The notes: generated from the sequence alone by a model not told the origin. A stretch of 64,000 nucleotides of DNA from Paenibacillus gorillae (GCF_000513275.1 NZ_CBVJ010000075.1:1-64000); one strand, 5' to 3'. Positions 26,592 through 35,753 are shown, numbered from the stretch's first letter. Made by a program: numbers and translations.

Positions 26592-27560
26592 CTAAATAGT
26601 AAGTTCATCCCGGCTGGGCTTCTCCAGTACTTCCTCCAACCGGACAAGCTCTGGCGGCAGTTCTGCCGTCCATTCCATCCATTGCTTCGTAATCGGATGC
26701 GTAAGTCCAAGCGTTTCGGCATGCAGCGCTTGCCGGCCAGCCGCAGCTTCCCATTCCGCATGCCCTCCGTTGTCAGGGCCGTACATTTCGTCGCCGATCA
26801 ACGGGCAACCGATATGCCGCATATGAACGCGGATTTGATGCGTCCTTCCAGTTTCCAGCTTCAAGCGGACGCTTGCCGCCGCTCCGCCGCCAAAGACAGC
26901 CCCCGTCTCATAATGGGTCACAGAAGGATAACCGTCAGGGGTAACGATGCGAATATGCGGCGCATCCGGATTACGATCGATCGGGGCATTAACTACCCCT
27001 TTCGTTTCCGGAGGATGGCTGTAGACATAAGCGCGATAAAGCTTCATTACGCCGTTCGCCTGAAGCTGCTCGGACAGCTGCTGATGAACGTACGGCGTTT
27101 TCGCTATGGCGACAAGTCCGGAAGTATCCTCATCCAGCCGGTGAACCGGACGGAAGCGGACCTGCTCTCCCTTCATCAACCAGTGATGAACGACGCCGTT
27201 CGCCAGTGTGCCGGTATAGTGCCCATGAGTGGGATGTACGACGATGCCAGCGGGCTTGTTAACGATCAACAGATCTTCGTCTTCAAAAACGATAGCGAGC
27301 GGAATCGGTTCTGGCAAAATATCATCCGACGTTTCCTTCTCCATCCGGATCGTCAGCTCATCGCCCTCGTGTACAATATCGGACGTATAGACCCGCTTCC
27401 CGTTCAATGCGATGCCATGCTCAGTCAGCTTTATCCGTGACTGAAGCTTACGGGAAATGCCAAGTCTGCGCTCCAGCACAGTTCGCACAGGCTTGCCTTC
27501 ATCGGCCGGTCCCGCAATTACCGTCAACGGTTTATAGTAATCGTCAATATTCAAGCTCAT
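26592..27560 (-). CDS. RluA/RluD-family RNA pseudouridine synthase
   Basis: 322 residues. An S4-like N-terminal region (LERRLGISRKLQSRIKLTEHG, IALNGKRV) precedes the catalytic domain with HRLDEDTSGLVAIAK, whose Asp is the nucleophile, and RLKLETGRTHQIRVHMRHIGCPL. It isomerises uridines in rRNA; the site is not predictable. Its ATG overlaps the stop of the adenosyltransferase gene (ATGA), so translation is coupled. Confidence 0.9.
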   Translation of the reverse strand: MSLNIDDYYKPLTVIAGPADEGKPVRTVLERRLGISRKLQSRIKLTEHGIALNGKRVYTSDIVHEGDELTIRMEKETSDDILPEPIPLAIVFEDEDLLIVNKPAGIVVHPTHGHYTGTLANGVVHHWLMKGEQVRFRPVHRLDEDTSGLVAIAKTPYVHQQLSEQLQANGVMKLYRAYVYSHPPETKGVVNAPIDRNPDAPHIRIVTPDGYPSVTHYETGAVFGGGAAASVRLKLETGRTHQIRVHMRHIGCPLIGDEMYGPDNGGHAEWEAAAGRQALHAETLGLTHPITKQWMEWTAELPPELVRLEEVLEKPSRDELTI

Positions 27561-28132
27561 TTTGGGTCCCGCTTGCGGAACACTTCCGCGCTCCGGACAT
27601 ATTCAATATCGGATACGCCAAGCCGCGCATTGGCAACCCGGGACGCAGCAAAGAAATAATCCGATAACCGGTTCAAATAGATTTGCACCTCAGGATTAGC
27701 CGGATGCTCGGAAGCCAGCGTAACGACGAGCCTTTCCGCACGACGGCACACGGTACGGCATACATGGAGCAGCGCCGCCGCTCCACTTCCTCCGGGCAAA
27801 ATAAAACGGGTAAGCTCAGGAGCTTCCGCGCTATAACGGTCAATTTGCGTTTCGAGTCTTGCCGCCGGCTCTGCATTCACTTTGAGCGGAGCTCCCGGCC
27901 GCGCATAAGCGAGATCCGCGCCGCAGTCGAATAGCTCATGCTGAATAACGGTGAACTCCTCCACTAACTCGTGAAGCGCCTCATGCTTTTCCATCTCCGC
28001 TGCTGCTTGACCGACAAAAGCGTTCAACTCGTCGAGTGTCCCGTAGGCCTCTACGCGAATATCATCTTTCCGAACCCGGCCTCCGATCAACGAAGTATCG
28101 CCTTTATCACCGGTTCTCGTATATAAATTCAT
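27557..28132 (-). CDS. PduO-type cob(I)yrinic acid a,c-diamide adenosyltransferase
   Basis: 191 residues. The N-terminal ATP-binding motif TRTGDKGDTSLIGGRVRKDD and the helical C-terminal motif FILPGGSGAAALLHVCRTVCRRAE define the PduO/MMAB family (YvqK in Bacillus). It converts cob(I)alamin to adenosylcobalamin. No other cobalamin gene is nearby, so it likely serves salvage. It is coupled to the downstream pseudouridine synthase. Confidence 0.92.
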   Translation of the reverse strand: MNLYTRTGDKGDTSLIGGRVRKDDIRVEAYGTLDELNAFVGQAAAEMEKHEALHELVEEFTVIQHELFDCGADLAYARPGAPLKVNAEPAARLETQIDRYSAEAPELTRFILPGGSGAAALLHVCRTVCRRAERLVVTLASEHPANPEVQIYLNRLSDYFFAASRVANARLGVSDIEYVRSAEVFRKRDPK

Positions 28133-28266
28133 TGGCTTCCGCCGCCCTTTCTGTCCTCGGCCAACGACTGGCCGCTTCGGTATTCATTGACTCTACTATA
28201 TCATAAAATGCCGTCCTCTCGGCATTCCGGCTCTATTTTCCTATAACCGCTCTATGCAGTTCGGGC

Positions 28267-28299
28267 ATAAAAAAAGACAGCGCCCCGATGGCACTGCCT
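28267..28299 (-). terminator. Terminator of alaT
   Basis: The minus strand reads aaaggcagtgcc, a short loop, ggcgctgtcttt (two G-U pairs), then a run of T. It lies 21 bp after the alaT stop. Confidence 0.8.
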
Positions 28300-28320
28300 T
28301 TCATCCACAGTTCCTTATGA

Positions 28321-29532
28321 TTACGAACCTTGCTTCACCTTCGCTACGAAATTGCCAATCCGGTCCAGCGCTTCAGTCAGCTGTGCAACAGATGTTGCAT
28401 AGGAACAACGAAGATGTCCTTCGCCGCCTAAACCGAATACGCCTCCGGGAACAGCTGCAACATTCGCTTCCTCCAGCAGGCGCTGTGCGAATTGCTCCGA
28501 CGTCAGACCTGTCGACTGAATGGACGGGAACGCATAGAAAGCTCCTTCCGGCTCATGACAATCGAGGCCAATTTCGCGGAAGCCTTTAACGACAAGCCTT
28601 CTGCGCTGATTGTACGATTCCATCATCCGGTCTTTCTCTTCCAGGCCATGAGGCGACAACGCTTCAAGCGCAGCATATTGTCCCATAACAGGGGCGCACA
28701 TAACCGTATATTGATGGATCTTCAGCATTGCGGCAATAAGATCCGTGTGTCCGCAGGCGTAGCCCATACGCCAGCCGGTCATCGCAAATGCTTTCGAAAA
28801 ACCGCTGACGAGAATCGTACGGTCTTTCATTCCCGGTACAGCGGCGAAGCTGACATGCTTAGAGCCATAAGTAAGCTCGGCGTATATCTCGTCGGAAATG
28901 ACGATCAAATCGTTTTCCTCGACGATTTTTGCAATAGGCAGCCAATCCTCATACGTCATGATACCGCCTGTCGGATTGCTAGGGTAACAAAGTATAAGTA
29001 CTTTGGATCGAGGCGTAATCGCGGCTTGCAGCGACTCCGCTTTCAGCTTGAAATTATCCTTCGCGAAGGTTTCGATGCCTACCGCGACTCCGCCGCTTAA
29101 CGTCGTAATCGGCGAATAGGAAATATAACAAGGCTCTGGAATTAGAATTTCATCTCCAGGCGTAATGAGCGCCCGAAGCGCTAGGTCAATCGCCTCGCTG
29201 CCCCCCACCGTTACGAGAATCTCGTCGGCCGGATTATACTCCACCGCAAATTGATCGTTCAAATATTGGCCGATCGCACCGCGAAGCTCCGGCATCCCGG
29301 CATTGGACGTGTATTGCGTCTTGCCGGTTTCCAGCGAATAGACCGCTGCCTCGCGGACATGCCAAGGTGTCGTAAAATCCGGTTCGCCCACGCCAAGTGT
29401 GATTACATCTTTGCGCGCGCTGACCAGATCGAAGAACCGCCGGATTCCAGAGGGCTTGATGCCTCTAGCCATCGGTGACAAATAATCGGCCATCTCCTTG
29501 CGAGGGGTTACTGTTTCTTTATCTTTTATCAT
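28321..29532 (-). CDS. alaT: Aminotransferase class I/II, AlaT-like
   Basis: 403 residues. Landmarks: ITLGVGEPDFTTPWHVREAA, TLYCYPSNPTGG-type motif seen as ILCYPSNPTGGIMT, VISDEIYAELTYG and the PLP lysine in SGFSKAFAMTGWRMGYA. It sits directly downstream of an Lrp/AsnC gene, the arrangement of Bacillus alaR-alaT (yugG-yugH), where AlaT makes alanine from pyruvate. The name rests on that synteny. The ATG at 29532 has GAGGG 8 bases upstream; GTG 29541 and ATG 29538 are alternatives. Confidence 0.87.
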   Translation of the reverse strand: MIKDKETVTPRKEMADYLSPMARGIKPSGIRRFFDLVSARKDVITLGVGEPDFTTPWHVREAAVYSLETGKTQYTSNAGMPELRGAIGQYLNDQFAVEYNPADEILVTVGGSEAIDLALRALITPGDEILIPEPCYISYSPITTLSGGVAVGIETFAKDNFKLKAESLQAAITPRSKVLILCYPSNPTGGIMTYEDWLPIAKIVEENDLIVISDEIYAELTYGSKHVSFAAVPGMKDRTILVSGFSKAFAMTGWRMGYACGHTDLIAAMLKIHQYTVMCAPVMGQYAALEALSPHGLEEKDRMMESYNQRRRLVVKGFREIGLDCHEPEGAFYAFPSIQSTGLTSEQFAQRLLEEANVAAVPGGVFGLGGEGHLRCSYATSVAQLTEALDRIGNFVAKVKQGS

Positions 29533-29545
29533 AGCCATCACCCTC

Positions 29546-30040
29546 TTACGGCGAAATAATCAAACGATGGTCATCTTCATGCTCCTCGAAGATAATGCCG
29601 TCTTGTTTGTAATTTTTTCCAAAATAAAGTTCGTCTTCGTCGACAGCACTTTGTCGATCGGAGACAATTTATTCGATACGAACGAGGCAACCTCTTTCAA
29701 GCTTTTTGCCCTCGATCTCCACTAATAGATCATATGCGCCTGACATCAAATAAACCGATTTCACTTCCGGATATAAATAAATACGCTCGGCGATGCCTTC
29801 GAATCCGCGTCCGCGTTCCGGCGTAATCTGTACCTCAATCAGCGCTGTCACCTTTTCATCGTCAACCTTGCTCCAGTTAACAACTGTCGCATATTTCACG
29901 ATGATATGGTCGCTTTCAAGCTCAGCGATCACTTGCTTGATCTCTTCAATCGAACGGTCCAGCATCGTCGCGATCAGCTCCGCGTCCCGTCTAGCGTCTT
30001 CCTTAAGCAGTTCAAGCACTTTCAATTGCAGTTCGTTCAT
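29546..30040 (-). pseudogene. alaR: Lrp/AsnC-family regulator AlaR, two compensating one-base frameshifts
   Basis: The open frame from 30040 gives 123 residues with an N-terminal HTH (LELLKEDARRDAELIATMLD) and the RAM sensor domain (ALIEVQITPERGRGFEGIA, VYLMSGAYDLLVEIEGK), then loses homology. Reading four instead of five A (plus T run 29703-29707) gives SLKEVASFVSNKLSPIDKVL, and one extra A at 29613-29618 gives YKQDGIIFEEHEDDHRLIIS and a stop at 29546. The repaired protein is about 164 residues, normal for the family, and ends 14 bp before alaT. Two opposite indels in homopolymers look like sequencing errors. AAGGAG lies 9 bases before the ATG. It probably activates alaT. Confidence 0.82.
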
Positions 30041-30272
30041 CGCCCTACTCCTTCCAACGCGCCTGTAGTTATAAAAAATATTTTACAACGAATTGAAACT
30101 TCCTGCAAAGAAAAAAACAAAAGCTCCCAAAGCGGGGCTCGGACTAGAGTACTCCTGCAGCTCCCTACTGTCGCTATTCTGCATCAAACCCTTACCACTC
30201 TTCAGGTGCCAACAATTGCTGCTTTTCTGTTGCAAACCATTATCGCTAGCGGAACACTATTGCTCTTATATA

Positions 30273-30645
30273 GCGAACCAGCTTCGCTTATTAGCGAAGC
30301 AAAGTTCGCTACAGGAGGGCCAAATGACATCGAAATGAGCTGGAACGAACTAAACTTCGCAACTCGTGAATCTATCTTCTCCATTAGAGAACTTCTCTTC
30401 GTTAATGCTGTAGCGCACCTTAAATCCGCCTGTTTTAAGTAAAATTTGCGAAGCGGCCTTCGCTAATCAGCGAAGCCGCTTCGTTAAGCGGCAACGCAAG
30501 TATGTATCATGCACTTGTGCGCAACTAGGGGGAGCGGAGCGGTTCGTGTTCGGGATGACTTTTTGAAGATTCAATTCATTTCTCATTGTGAAAACAATGA
30601 AAAATCAAGAATCAAGAATGACAGCACGAACCGAAACGCGCAGCG
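30273..30645. repeat. Non-coding element, copy 1 of a tandem pair
   Basis: This 373-bp stretch, from gcgaaccag to cgcgcagcg, is closely repeated 437 bp downstream with scattered substitutions but the same total length. It contains two hairpins built on ttcgct/agcgaa: around 30282-30300, and a strong one at 30450-30482 (gaagcggc...gccgcttc). The distal part, including caactagggggagcggagcg and tgatgactttttgaagatt-like sequence, is the most conserved. Confidence 0.9.
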
Positions 30646-30709
30646 GTCCCAGAACTGTCATCGCAGCAAAAGATACATCCCATCGACTCCTCATCGTGAA
30701 GACCATATT

Positions 30710-31082
30710 GCGAACCAGACTCGCTAAACAGCGAAGCAAAGTTCGCTATAAGAGGGCCAAATGACGTCAGAATGAGCTGGAACGAACCAATCTTCGCAAC
30801 TCGTGAACCTAGCTTCTTCATTAGCGAAATTCTCTTCGTTAATGCTGTAGCGCACCTTTAATCCACCTGTTTCAAGTAAAATTTGCGAAGCGGCCTTCGC
30901 TAATCAGCGAAGCCGCTTCGTTATGCGGCAACGCAAGTATGTATTATGCATTTGTGCGCAACTAGGGGGAGCGGAGCGGTTCGAGTTCGGGATGACTTTT
31001 TGAAGATTCGATTCATTTCTTATTGTGAAAACAATGATAAATCAAGAATCAAGAATGGCAGCACGAACCGAAACGCGCAGCG
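30710..31082. repeat. Non-coding element, copy 2 of a tandem pair
   Basis: Second copy of the 373-bp element. Its strong hairpin at 30887-30919 is identical in the stem to that of copy 1, although flanking bases differ. Retention of the stems while loops and flanks vary suggests a structural role, or simply a recent duplication of a repetitive sequence. Confidence 0.9.
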
Positions 31083-31113
31083 AGCCCGAAGTATACCCCC
31101 GCAAAGCTAAAGA

Positions 31114-31140
31114 AGGCTGCCGAATCATTATCGGCAGCCT
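31114..31140 (-). terminator. Terminator of the CotF-like gene
   Basis: aggctgccga pairs perfectly with tcggcagcct around 7 bases, 22 bp past the stop; a short T-rich tract follows on the minus strand. Confidence 0.75.
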
Positions 31141-31161
31141 CCCCCCACAGGGCCTAAAGTC

Positions 31162-31569
31162 TTAGCTATAATAAGGCTGGTGCTGGTTCGATTGATGCTG
31201 CTGATGCGACTGATGCTGATAAGGCGCGAACGAGCCAAAGCCCTGCTGCGAACCGCCTAGGCGCTGCTGCAGCCATTGCGACGTTTTTTGCTGCGTCTGC
31301 GAGTATTCCTTGATCTGCTTGTCCAGCTCCTGACGCAAAGCAGGAGAAGCGGTACTGTACATATTTTGAGACTGCATCGCTTGGAACAGATCGCCTTGCA
31401 TTTTCAGCGTGCTATTTAGCAAATTCGTAAACATCTGGCGCACTGTCGGACATGTCGATTCCGTCGCTGCCGTCGCGTATTCCCGGACAACCCGCTTCAA
31501 ATCGGACAATACGGTATAGGCCAAATCCTCATCCGGCAGCGGTTGCTGCTGTTGTTGCTGCTGATACAT
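31162..31569 (-). CDS. CotF-family spore coat protein, Gln/His-rich
   Basis: 135 residues. The central ~90 residues (DLAYTVLSDLKRVVREYATA, CPTVRQMFTNLLNSTLKMQG) match the CotF coat-protein fold, a helical bundle. It is flanked by a run of seven or more Gln at the N-terminus and a His/Gln-rich tail. The start at 31569 (MYQQ) is 9 bases after AGGAGG; the ATG three codons earlier overlaps that site. It follows a second, smaller Gln/His-rich gene by 18 bp. Expression in the mother cell during sporulation is inferred from the family. Confidence 0.85.
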   Translation of the reverse strand: MYQQQQQQQPLPDEDLAYTVLSDLKRVVREYATAATESTCPTVRQMFTNLLNSTLKMQGDLFQAMQSQNMYSTASPALRQELDKQIKEYSQTQQKTSQWLQQRLGGSQQGFGSFAPYQHQSHQQHQSNQHQPYYS

Positions 31570-31587
31570 GCTCGTCATCCTCCTTTA

Positions 31588-31812
31588 TTAATGCTGTGGC
31601 TGTGTTGGCGCCATCGATTGATGCTGCTGGAACGATTGCATCAGCGTCTGGTAATGCTGCTGATGCGTATGAAGCATTTGCTGGCCGATTTGCCGCAATG
31701 CCTGGTTGCTAGCCGAAGCTGCCAGCAGCGCATTCTGCTTCATCAGTAAATCTTCATTGGACAAGGAATCTGCAATATACTCCAGTTCTTTCGCCGTAAT
31801 CGGTTGTAACAA
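31588..31812 (-). CDS. Small Gln/His-rich CotF-associated protein, TTG start
   Basis: 74 residues from a TTG at 31812 placed 8 bases after AGGAGG. Its helical N-terminal half (ITAKELEYIADSLSNEDLLM) resembles the short YraD/YraF-type proteins that accompany CotF in coat operons; the C-terminus is Gln/His-rich. It is cotranscribed with the CotF-like gene downstream. Confidence 0.7.
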   Translation of the reverse strand: MLQPITAKELEYIADSLSNEDLLMKQNALLAASASNQALRQIGQQMLHTHQQHYQTLMQSFQQHQSMAPTQPQH

Positions 31813-31893
31813 TTTCCTCTCCTCCTTCTTTATGTAATGCCAAGCCATTACGTATTATCCGCGCTATCTTCCACATTTATGTACGGAGCCGGT

Positions 31894-33066
31894 TTATTTG
31901 AAAACTTCGACTTCACCGGAATATTTCAGTGTAAAATCCACATCGATGACCACATCGTCGACGTTGGGCTTCCATTCGCCTTGCTTCCGTATTTCCTTCC
32001 ACTGCTTAAGGTGATACCGGTACAAAACATGCTCTAGCGGGTACAAATCAACGCCAATCTCCTGCCCCTTCAGAAAGGTTGCTTTAATTTCTTTCTTGAT
32101 CTTCTCCTCCATCATCTTTATGAACTGAACCCGGTCCACATCCGTATCCCACTCTACGATATGACCTTTCATTGTTGTCTGGAGATGGAACACAGATGCC
32201 TGCGGGTCCCATGTTATATCAATCTTGCTCTTGTCGATAATGACAGTCGCTTCCTGGTTTTCCTTTGGCTCTAGAGAAACAATTGTACGTTCAAAACCTT
32301 CAGCTCCCCAGGCAAGCCCCTGAATGTCCTTCCGCGGCAGAAATCCGGCATATCGCGAATTTTTAAAGGCGAATACTCCGTCGATTATATCCAGATCCAT
32401 CTTTTCTCCAGCATTCTTCCAATCCTTGTTGGTCGTTTTTATACTTGGCAAAAGAGTCGTAATGCCCGGCTCTAATCCTTGCCTCACGATATCCTGCATC
32501 CTCATCGGCCTGACCAAGCTGTTTTCCTGATAGGTAATTTGCGGGCTGTAAAGCGCGCTGTTCAGGGGAGAAGAGGAGAAAAAGTTGTCGACTTCGAACA
32601 GCCGCTCCAAGTCCTCTTTCGTACCGAAAATATAAGTCGTATAACGCGTTGCCCTCATCCGGTTAATTCCGTCCAGAATTGTCTTCACATGCGCAAAAGC
32701 CCGCTCGTGAATAACAATCGTTTTTAGATGATCCATGCTCAGATTGTATTGAGAGCTAGTCATCAAATTAAACAAGGCATTAAGCGGCGTATCCCCTTTT
32801 TTGTTCCCTATCCATATAGGCTTCTCGCTAGCCGCCGACGACTCCCTTTTGGCAATCGAGTCGAACGACAGCAGCTGCGTGTAAATCACATAGTTGTCAT
32901 CGACATAATCGATGCCGAGCGCAGCTGCATAGCTGACCTTTTGCAGGTCGACCTCATCCCAGCAGCCTGTAGCGGTAAGGAGTATCGTCATAGATAAAAG
33001 AAGCTTTAACAGCGCTGAACTTCTAAGTACTGCTCTTCGCCAAAGGTAAAGGCTGGTTGCAGCCAT
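31894..33066 (-). CDS. Spore germination lipoprotein, GerAC family
   Basis: 390 residues. The signal peptide ends in a lipobox (LLTATGC), so it is anchored in the inner spore membrane by a diacylglyceryl cysteine. The GerAC pattern is clear: CWDEVDLQKVSYAAALGID near the N-terminus and a long alpha/beta body. It is the C subunit of a nutrient germinant receptor. AAAGGAGG lies 9 bases before the ATG. It is last in the B-A-C operon, 4 bp after the A subunit. Confidence 0.92.
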   Translation of the reverse strand: MAATSLYLWRRAVLRSSALLKLLLSMTILLTATGCWDEVDLQKVSYAAALGIDYVDDNYVIYTQLLSFDSIAKRESSAASEKPIWIGNKKGDTPLNALFNLMTSSQYNLSMDHLKTIVIHERAFAHVKTILDGINRMRATRYTTYIFGTKEDLERLFEVDNFFSSSPLNSALYSPQITYQENSLVRPMRMQDIVRQGLEPGITTLLPSIKTTNKDWKNAGEKMDLDIIDGVFAFKNSRYAGFLPRKDIQGLAWGAEGFERTIVSLEPKENQEATVIIDKSKIDITWDPQASVFHLQTTMKGHIVEWDTDVDRVQFIKMMEEKIKKEIKATFLKGQEIGVDLYPLEHVLYRYHLKQWKEIRKQGEWKPNVDDVVIDVDFTLKYSGEVEVFK

Positions 33067-33070
33067 ATAG

Positions 33071-34522
33071 CTACTCCTCCTTTGCCTGAGCCTTAAACGG
33101 CCTGATCAAAATTGCAGGAATTAGTGATCTCCAGCTAATCGGCGCAACAGGCGCCATATAAGGCCTGCCGAAGGACTCCAGCGAGCACAGATAGGTCAAA
33201 GTGGCAAATACGCTGACAAAAAAACCGAATATGCCAAACAGCGAAGACAATATAAGTATTGCGAATCTTAATATACTTACAGTCCCGCTTAGCGACTGAT
33301 TAACGAGCGTAAAGGTTGCTACAGCTGTTATCGCAGCTGACACTAGCATAGTCGGAGAAGTCAGCCCGGCACTAATTGCCGCATCCCCGACAATCAATCC
33401 TCCGACGACCGACACGGTCTGCCCTACTGCTCTCGGAAGACGAACACCCGCTTCTCTGAACAGCTCGAATATGGTTAGCATAAAAAACATTTCCATCGTT
33501 GCCGATATCGGCAGTCCGATTCGAGAAATCGTAACGGTCGCCAGCAGCGTAAACGGAACTTGATCAATGTTGAAGGCAGACAGCGACACCCAAAATCCCG
33601 GCAGGCAAAGTGCCAGAATCAAGCCTGCAATACGCAGCAGCCGCTCCAGCGACACGAAGTAATACGGCAAATGAAAATCTTCAGGCGATTTAGTCAACAG
33701 CAGCAAATTCGCTGGTGCGATAATCGCAGAAGGCGACCCGTCAACGAGAAATGCTACTTTGCCTTTCATAAGCGAGTGCACGACGTAATCGGGACGTCCA
33801 ATATATTCGACCAGCGGAAATAGCGAATACGGGCGGTCGGAAATTAAATCTTCCAGCTGTGAAGCGCTGTTCAACGCCTCAATTTTAATATTGTGCAGCC
33901 TTCTTCTGGCCTCTTCAACTAGATCGGGCTCCGCTTTTCCTTTTATATAAAGAAGAGCCACTTCCGTATGCGTCTCACTGCCAATCGACCAATATTGGCA
34001 ATTCAGATCGGGCGTCCGCAATCTCTTTCTGACTAATGCGATATTCGTACCGATTTTCTCAATAAAACCATCTCTCGGTCCTTTCAGCGACAGCTCCATC
34101 GTCGACTCTTCGGGCTGTCTGCCCGGCTGGTCGGATAAGTCAAAAGCGAATACCATTCCGCTTTCAACGTGGATAACAATAACACTTCCCGAAAACAACG
34201 AAGTATAGAAGCCTTCAACATCCTTCTCACTGCGCAGGGGTATGTGTACGCCAATCACACCTGCTGACCATTTGAAATCATCCGAATTGTCCTCCTCAGA
34301 CTTTCTCCCTTCTTCAGTCCATGCTGCAAGTCTGTCTAAATTAGGCGGCAATGCAATAAATAACGTCTGCATATCTACCATACCGCCGCAGCTGACAATT
34401 TTGAATTTGTGCCTCCGATCGCCATCCGTCATGAAATCCTGAATAAGGACATCCTGGGAATCCTGTAAAGTGAGCATGATGTCGTACAGCTTTGTCCCTT
34501 TCCTTGCCAAGCTTTCGCTCAT
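33071..34522 (-). CDS. Spore germination protein, GerAA family
   Basis: 483 residues from the ATG at 34522, which has AGGAGG 9 bases upstream; a longer frame to 34723 covers the end of the preceding gene and is not real. The N-terminal ~270 residues are the cytoplasmic GerA domain (IMLTLQDSQDVLIQDFMTDG), followed by four to six membrane spans (GLILALCLPGFWVSLSAFN, ATMEMFFMLTIFELFREAGV). A subunits form an oligomeric germinant-gated ion channel. Its ATG overlaps the B subunit stop by four bases. Confidence 0.92.
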   Translation of the reverse strand: MSESLARKGTKLYDIMLTLQDSQDVLIQDFMTDGDRRHKFKIVSCGGMVDMQTLFIALPPNLDRLAAWTEEGRKSEEDNSDDFKWSAGVIGVHIPLRSEKDVEGFYTSLFSGSVIVIHVESGMVFAFDLSDQPGRQPEESTMELSLKGPRDGFIEKIGTNIALVRKRLRTPDLNCQYWSIGSETHTEVALLYIKGKAEPDLVEEARRRLHNIKIEALNSASQLEDLISDRPYSLFPLVEYIGRPDYVVHSLMKGKVAFLVDGSPSAIIAPANLLLLTKSPEDFHLPYYFVSLERLLRIAGLILALCLPGFWVSLSAFNIDQVPFTLLATVTISRIGLPISATMEMFFMLTIFELFREAGVRLPRAVGQTVSVVGGLIVGDAAISAGLTSPTMLVSAAITAVATFTLVNQSLSGTVSILRFAILILSSLFGIFGFFVSVFATLTYLCSLESFGRPYMAPVAPISWRSLIPAILIRPFKAQAKEE

Positions 34523-35634
34523 CTTCTCCGGCCTCCTGTCGCAATGGCTTTTGTTCTGCCCGTCTTGGCGGATATAGCCCAAAGGAACAGCAATACGGCA
34601 AACAGTATGATCCATGCATAAGAATAATAGTACCCCAGCAGCATCCGGTAGTATCGCATATGGTTCAGCATCACACAGGTGGCAGCTACAATTAACATTG
34701 CCGCAGCCGACATCCCGATCCATTGCCGCTTCAAACGCTTGAACGGCCCAAATTCATTGGCTATGTATATAGGAACAGCGATACGGATAAATGCGCCGGA
34801 CAACCACTGGAACACGGCGAAAAAGTCGACATGCTCAAAGTAATCGCCGATTTTAACCATCCGCCACTGCGAATACGCAGGGTAACGCATATTGGATGCC
34901 TCTTCCGGTCCAAATTCAGTTATGGCTCCGATAGTCGGCCCTAATGTCAGTAACCCGAATCCAAGCGTCAACAGTATAAGATGCCAAGCTTTGAACCGGC
35001 TCTTGAAATGATGCTGAATGAGCAGTAAAAATGTAATTTCCAAAAATGAAGTTAAGCTGTTGAGCGCACCCCTAAGTACTGGCGAAAATCCGTTCTCCAG
35101 CATGGGCAGCAAATAATGATAATCTTTGGCCGGCATATTGGCGGACATGACAAAATCGCCAAGCAGCACAACGACGGGAAGCAATATACAAGAAATATAC
35201 GCAATCGTCCGCAAGCCAGCGATGGCAGCATAGAGGCAAAGTCCTCCAAAAATGCAGCAGACGACAAGTTGAGGGGTCTCCGGCAAATAGGTCGCAGACG
35301 TCCATCGAACGACATCTACCATGGTGCCAAAAGCGACGAGCAAAGATATCACAATAAAAAAAACAATAAACAGCCACGAGATAAAACGCGGCATCCGCCT
35401 TTTCATCCACGTGTCAATCCGTTCTCCGTTAAGCTTGATGAGAACACGGTGTAGCGGTAATGCAACGATTGGCAGCACAATAATTAAAGCAACCGGAACG
35501 CATAACCAGGCATCGCGTTTCGCGACATTAAGGAGCAAGGGTACGACAATAACGTGATTGACGAGTCCGACTGACAGCAGTGTCATCATGACAACTGGCC
35601 ATAAGGAAAAGGGCTTGAGAGCGGTTGGCTTCAT
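34519..35634 (-). CDS. Spore germination permease, GerAB family
   Basis: 371 residues with about ten membrane spans, of the GerAB/ArcD/ProY amino-acid-transporter-like family, the subunit that binds the germinant. Start 35634 (MKPTALKPF) is preferred: AAAGGA lies 10 bases upstream, while the GTG at 35643 is too close. It is the first gene of the operon. The order B-A-C differs from the usual A-B-C. The ligand cannot be predicted. Confidence 0.9.
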   Translation of the reverse strand: MKPTALKPFSLWPVVMMTLLSVGLVNHVIVVPLLLNVAKRDAWLCVPVALIIVLPIVALPLHRVLIKLNGERIDTWMKRRMPRFISWLFIVFFIVISLLVAFGTMVDVVRWTSATYLPETPQLVVCCIFGGLCLYAAIAGLRTIAYISCILLPVVVLLGDFVMSANMPAKDYHYLLPMLENGFSPVLRGALNSLTSFLEITFLLLIQHHFKSRFKAWHLILLTLGFGLLTLGPTIGAITEFGPEEASNMRYPAYSQWRMVKIGDYFEHVDFFAVFQWLSGAFIRIAVPIYIANEFGPFKRLKRQWIGMSAAAMLIVAATCVMLNHMRYYRMLLGYYYSYAWIILFAVLLFLWAISAKTGRTKAIATGGRRR

Positions 35635-35698
35635 AGCAGTCACATCCTTTCGATCCAGTTTTCCCCTTGTCTAGAAAAGTCATGCATTAAAAAAGACA

Positions 35699-35753
35699 AA
35701 CAAAAAGCGTCCTCCGCCATGCCTTGGGGCAAGTAGAAAGGACGCTTTTTGTT
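35699..35753 (-). terminator. Terminator of the DUF2642-like gene
   Basis: aacaaaaagcgtcc pairs with ggacgctttttgtt, 14 bp, around a 27-base loop. It overlaps the last two bases of the preceding gene and isolates it from the germination operon. Confidence 0.8.

Larger units (their letters stand above)
30041..31161. other. 1.1-kb non-coding region containing a duplicated element
   Basis: No convincing gene is present; open frames here lack ribosome binding sites and protein-like composition. Two 373-bp copies fill most of it (separate entries). The remaining 5' part (30041-30272) has repeated short ttcgct/agcgaa words but no clear structure. Confidence 0.7.

Noticed and set aside
29906-30442. 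178-residue plus-strand frame crossing the alaR start and the repeat region
   Set aside because: No ribosome binding site, no domain, and it overlaps alaR in antisense.
30273-31082. Insertion sequence
   Set aside because: No transposase, no terminal inverted repeats at the copy ends and no target duplication; it is a tandem duplication of non-coding DNA.
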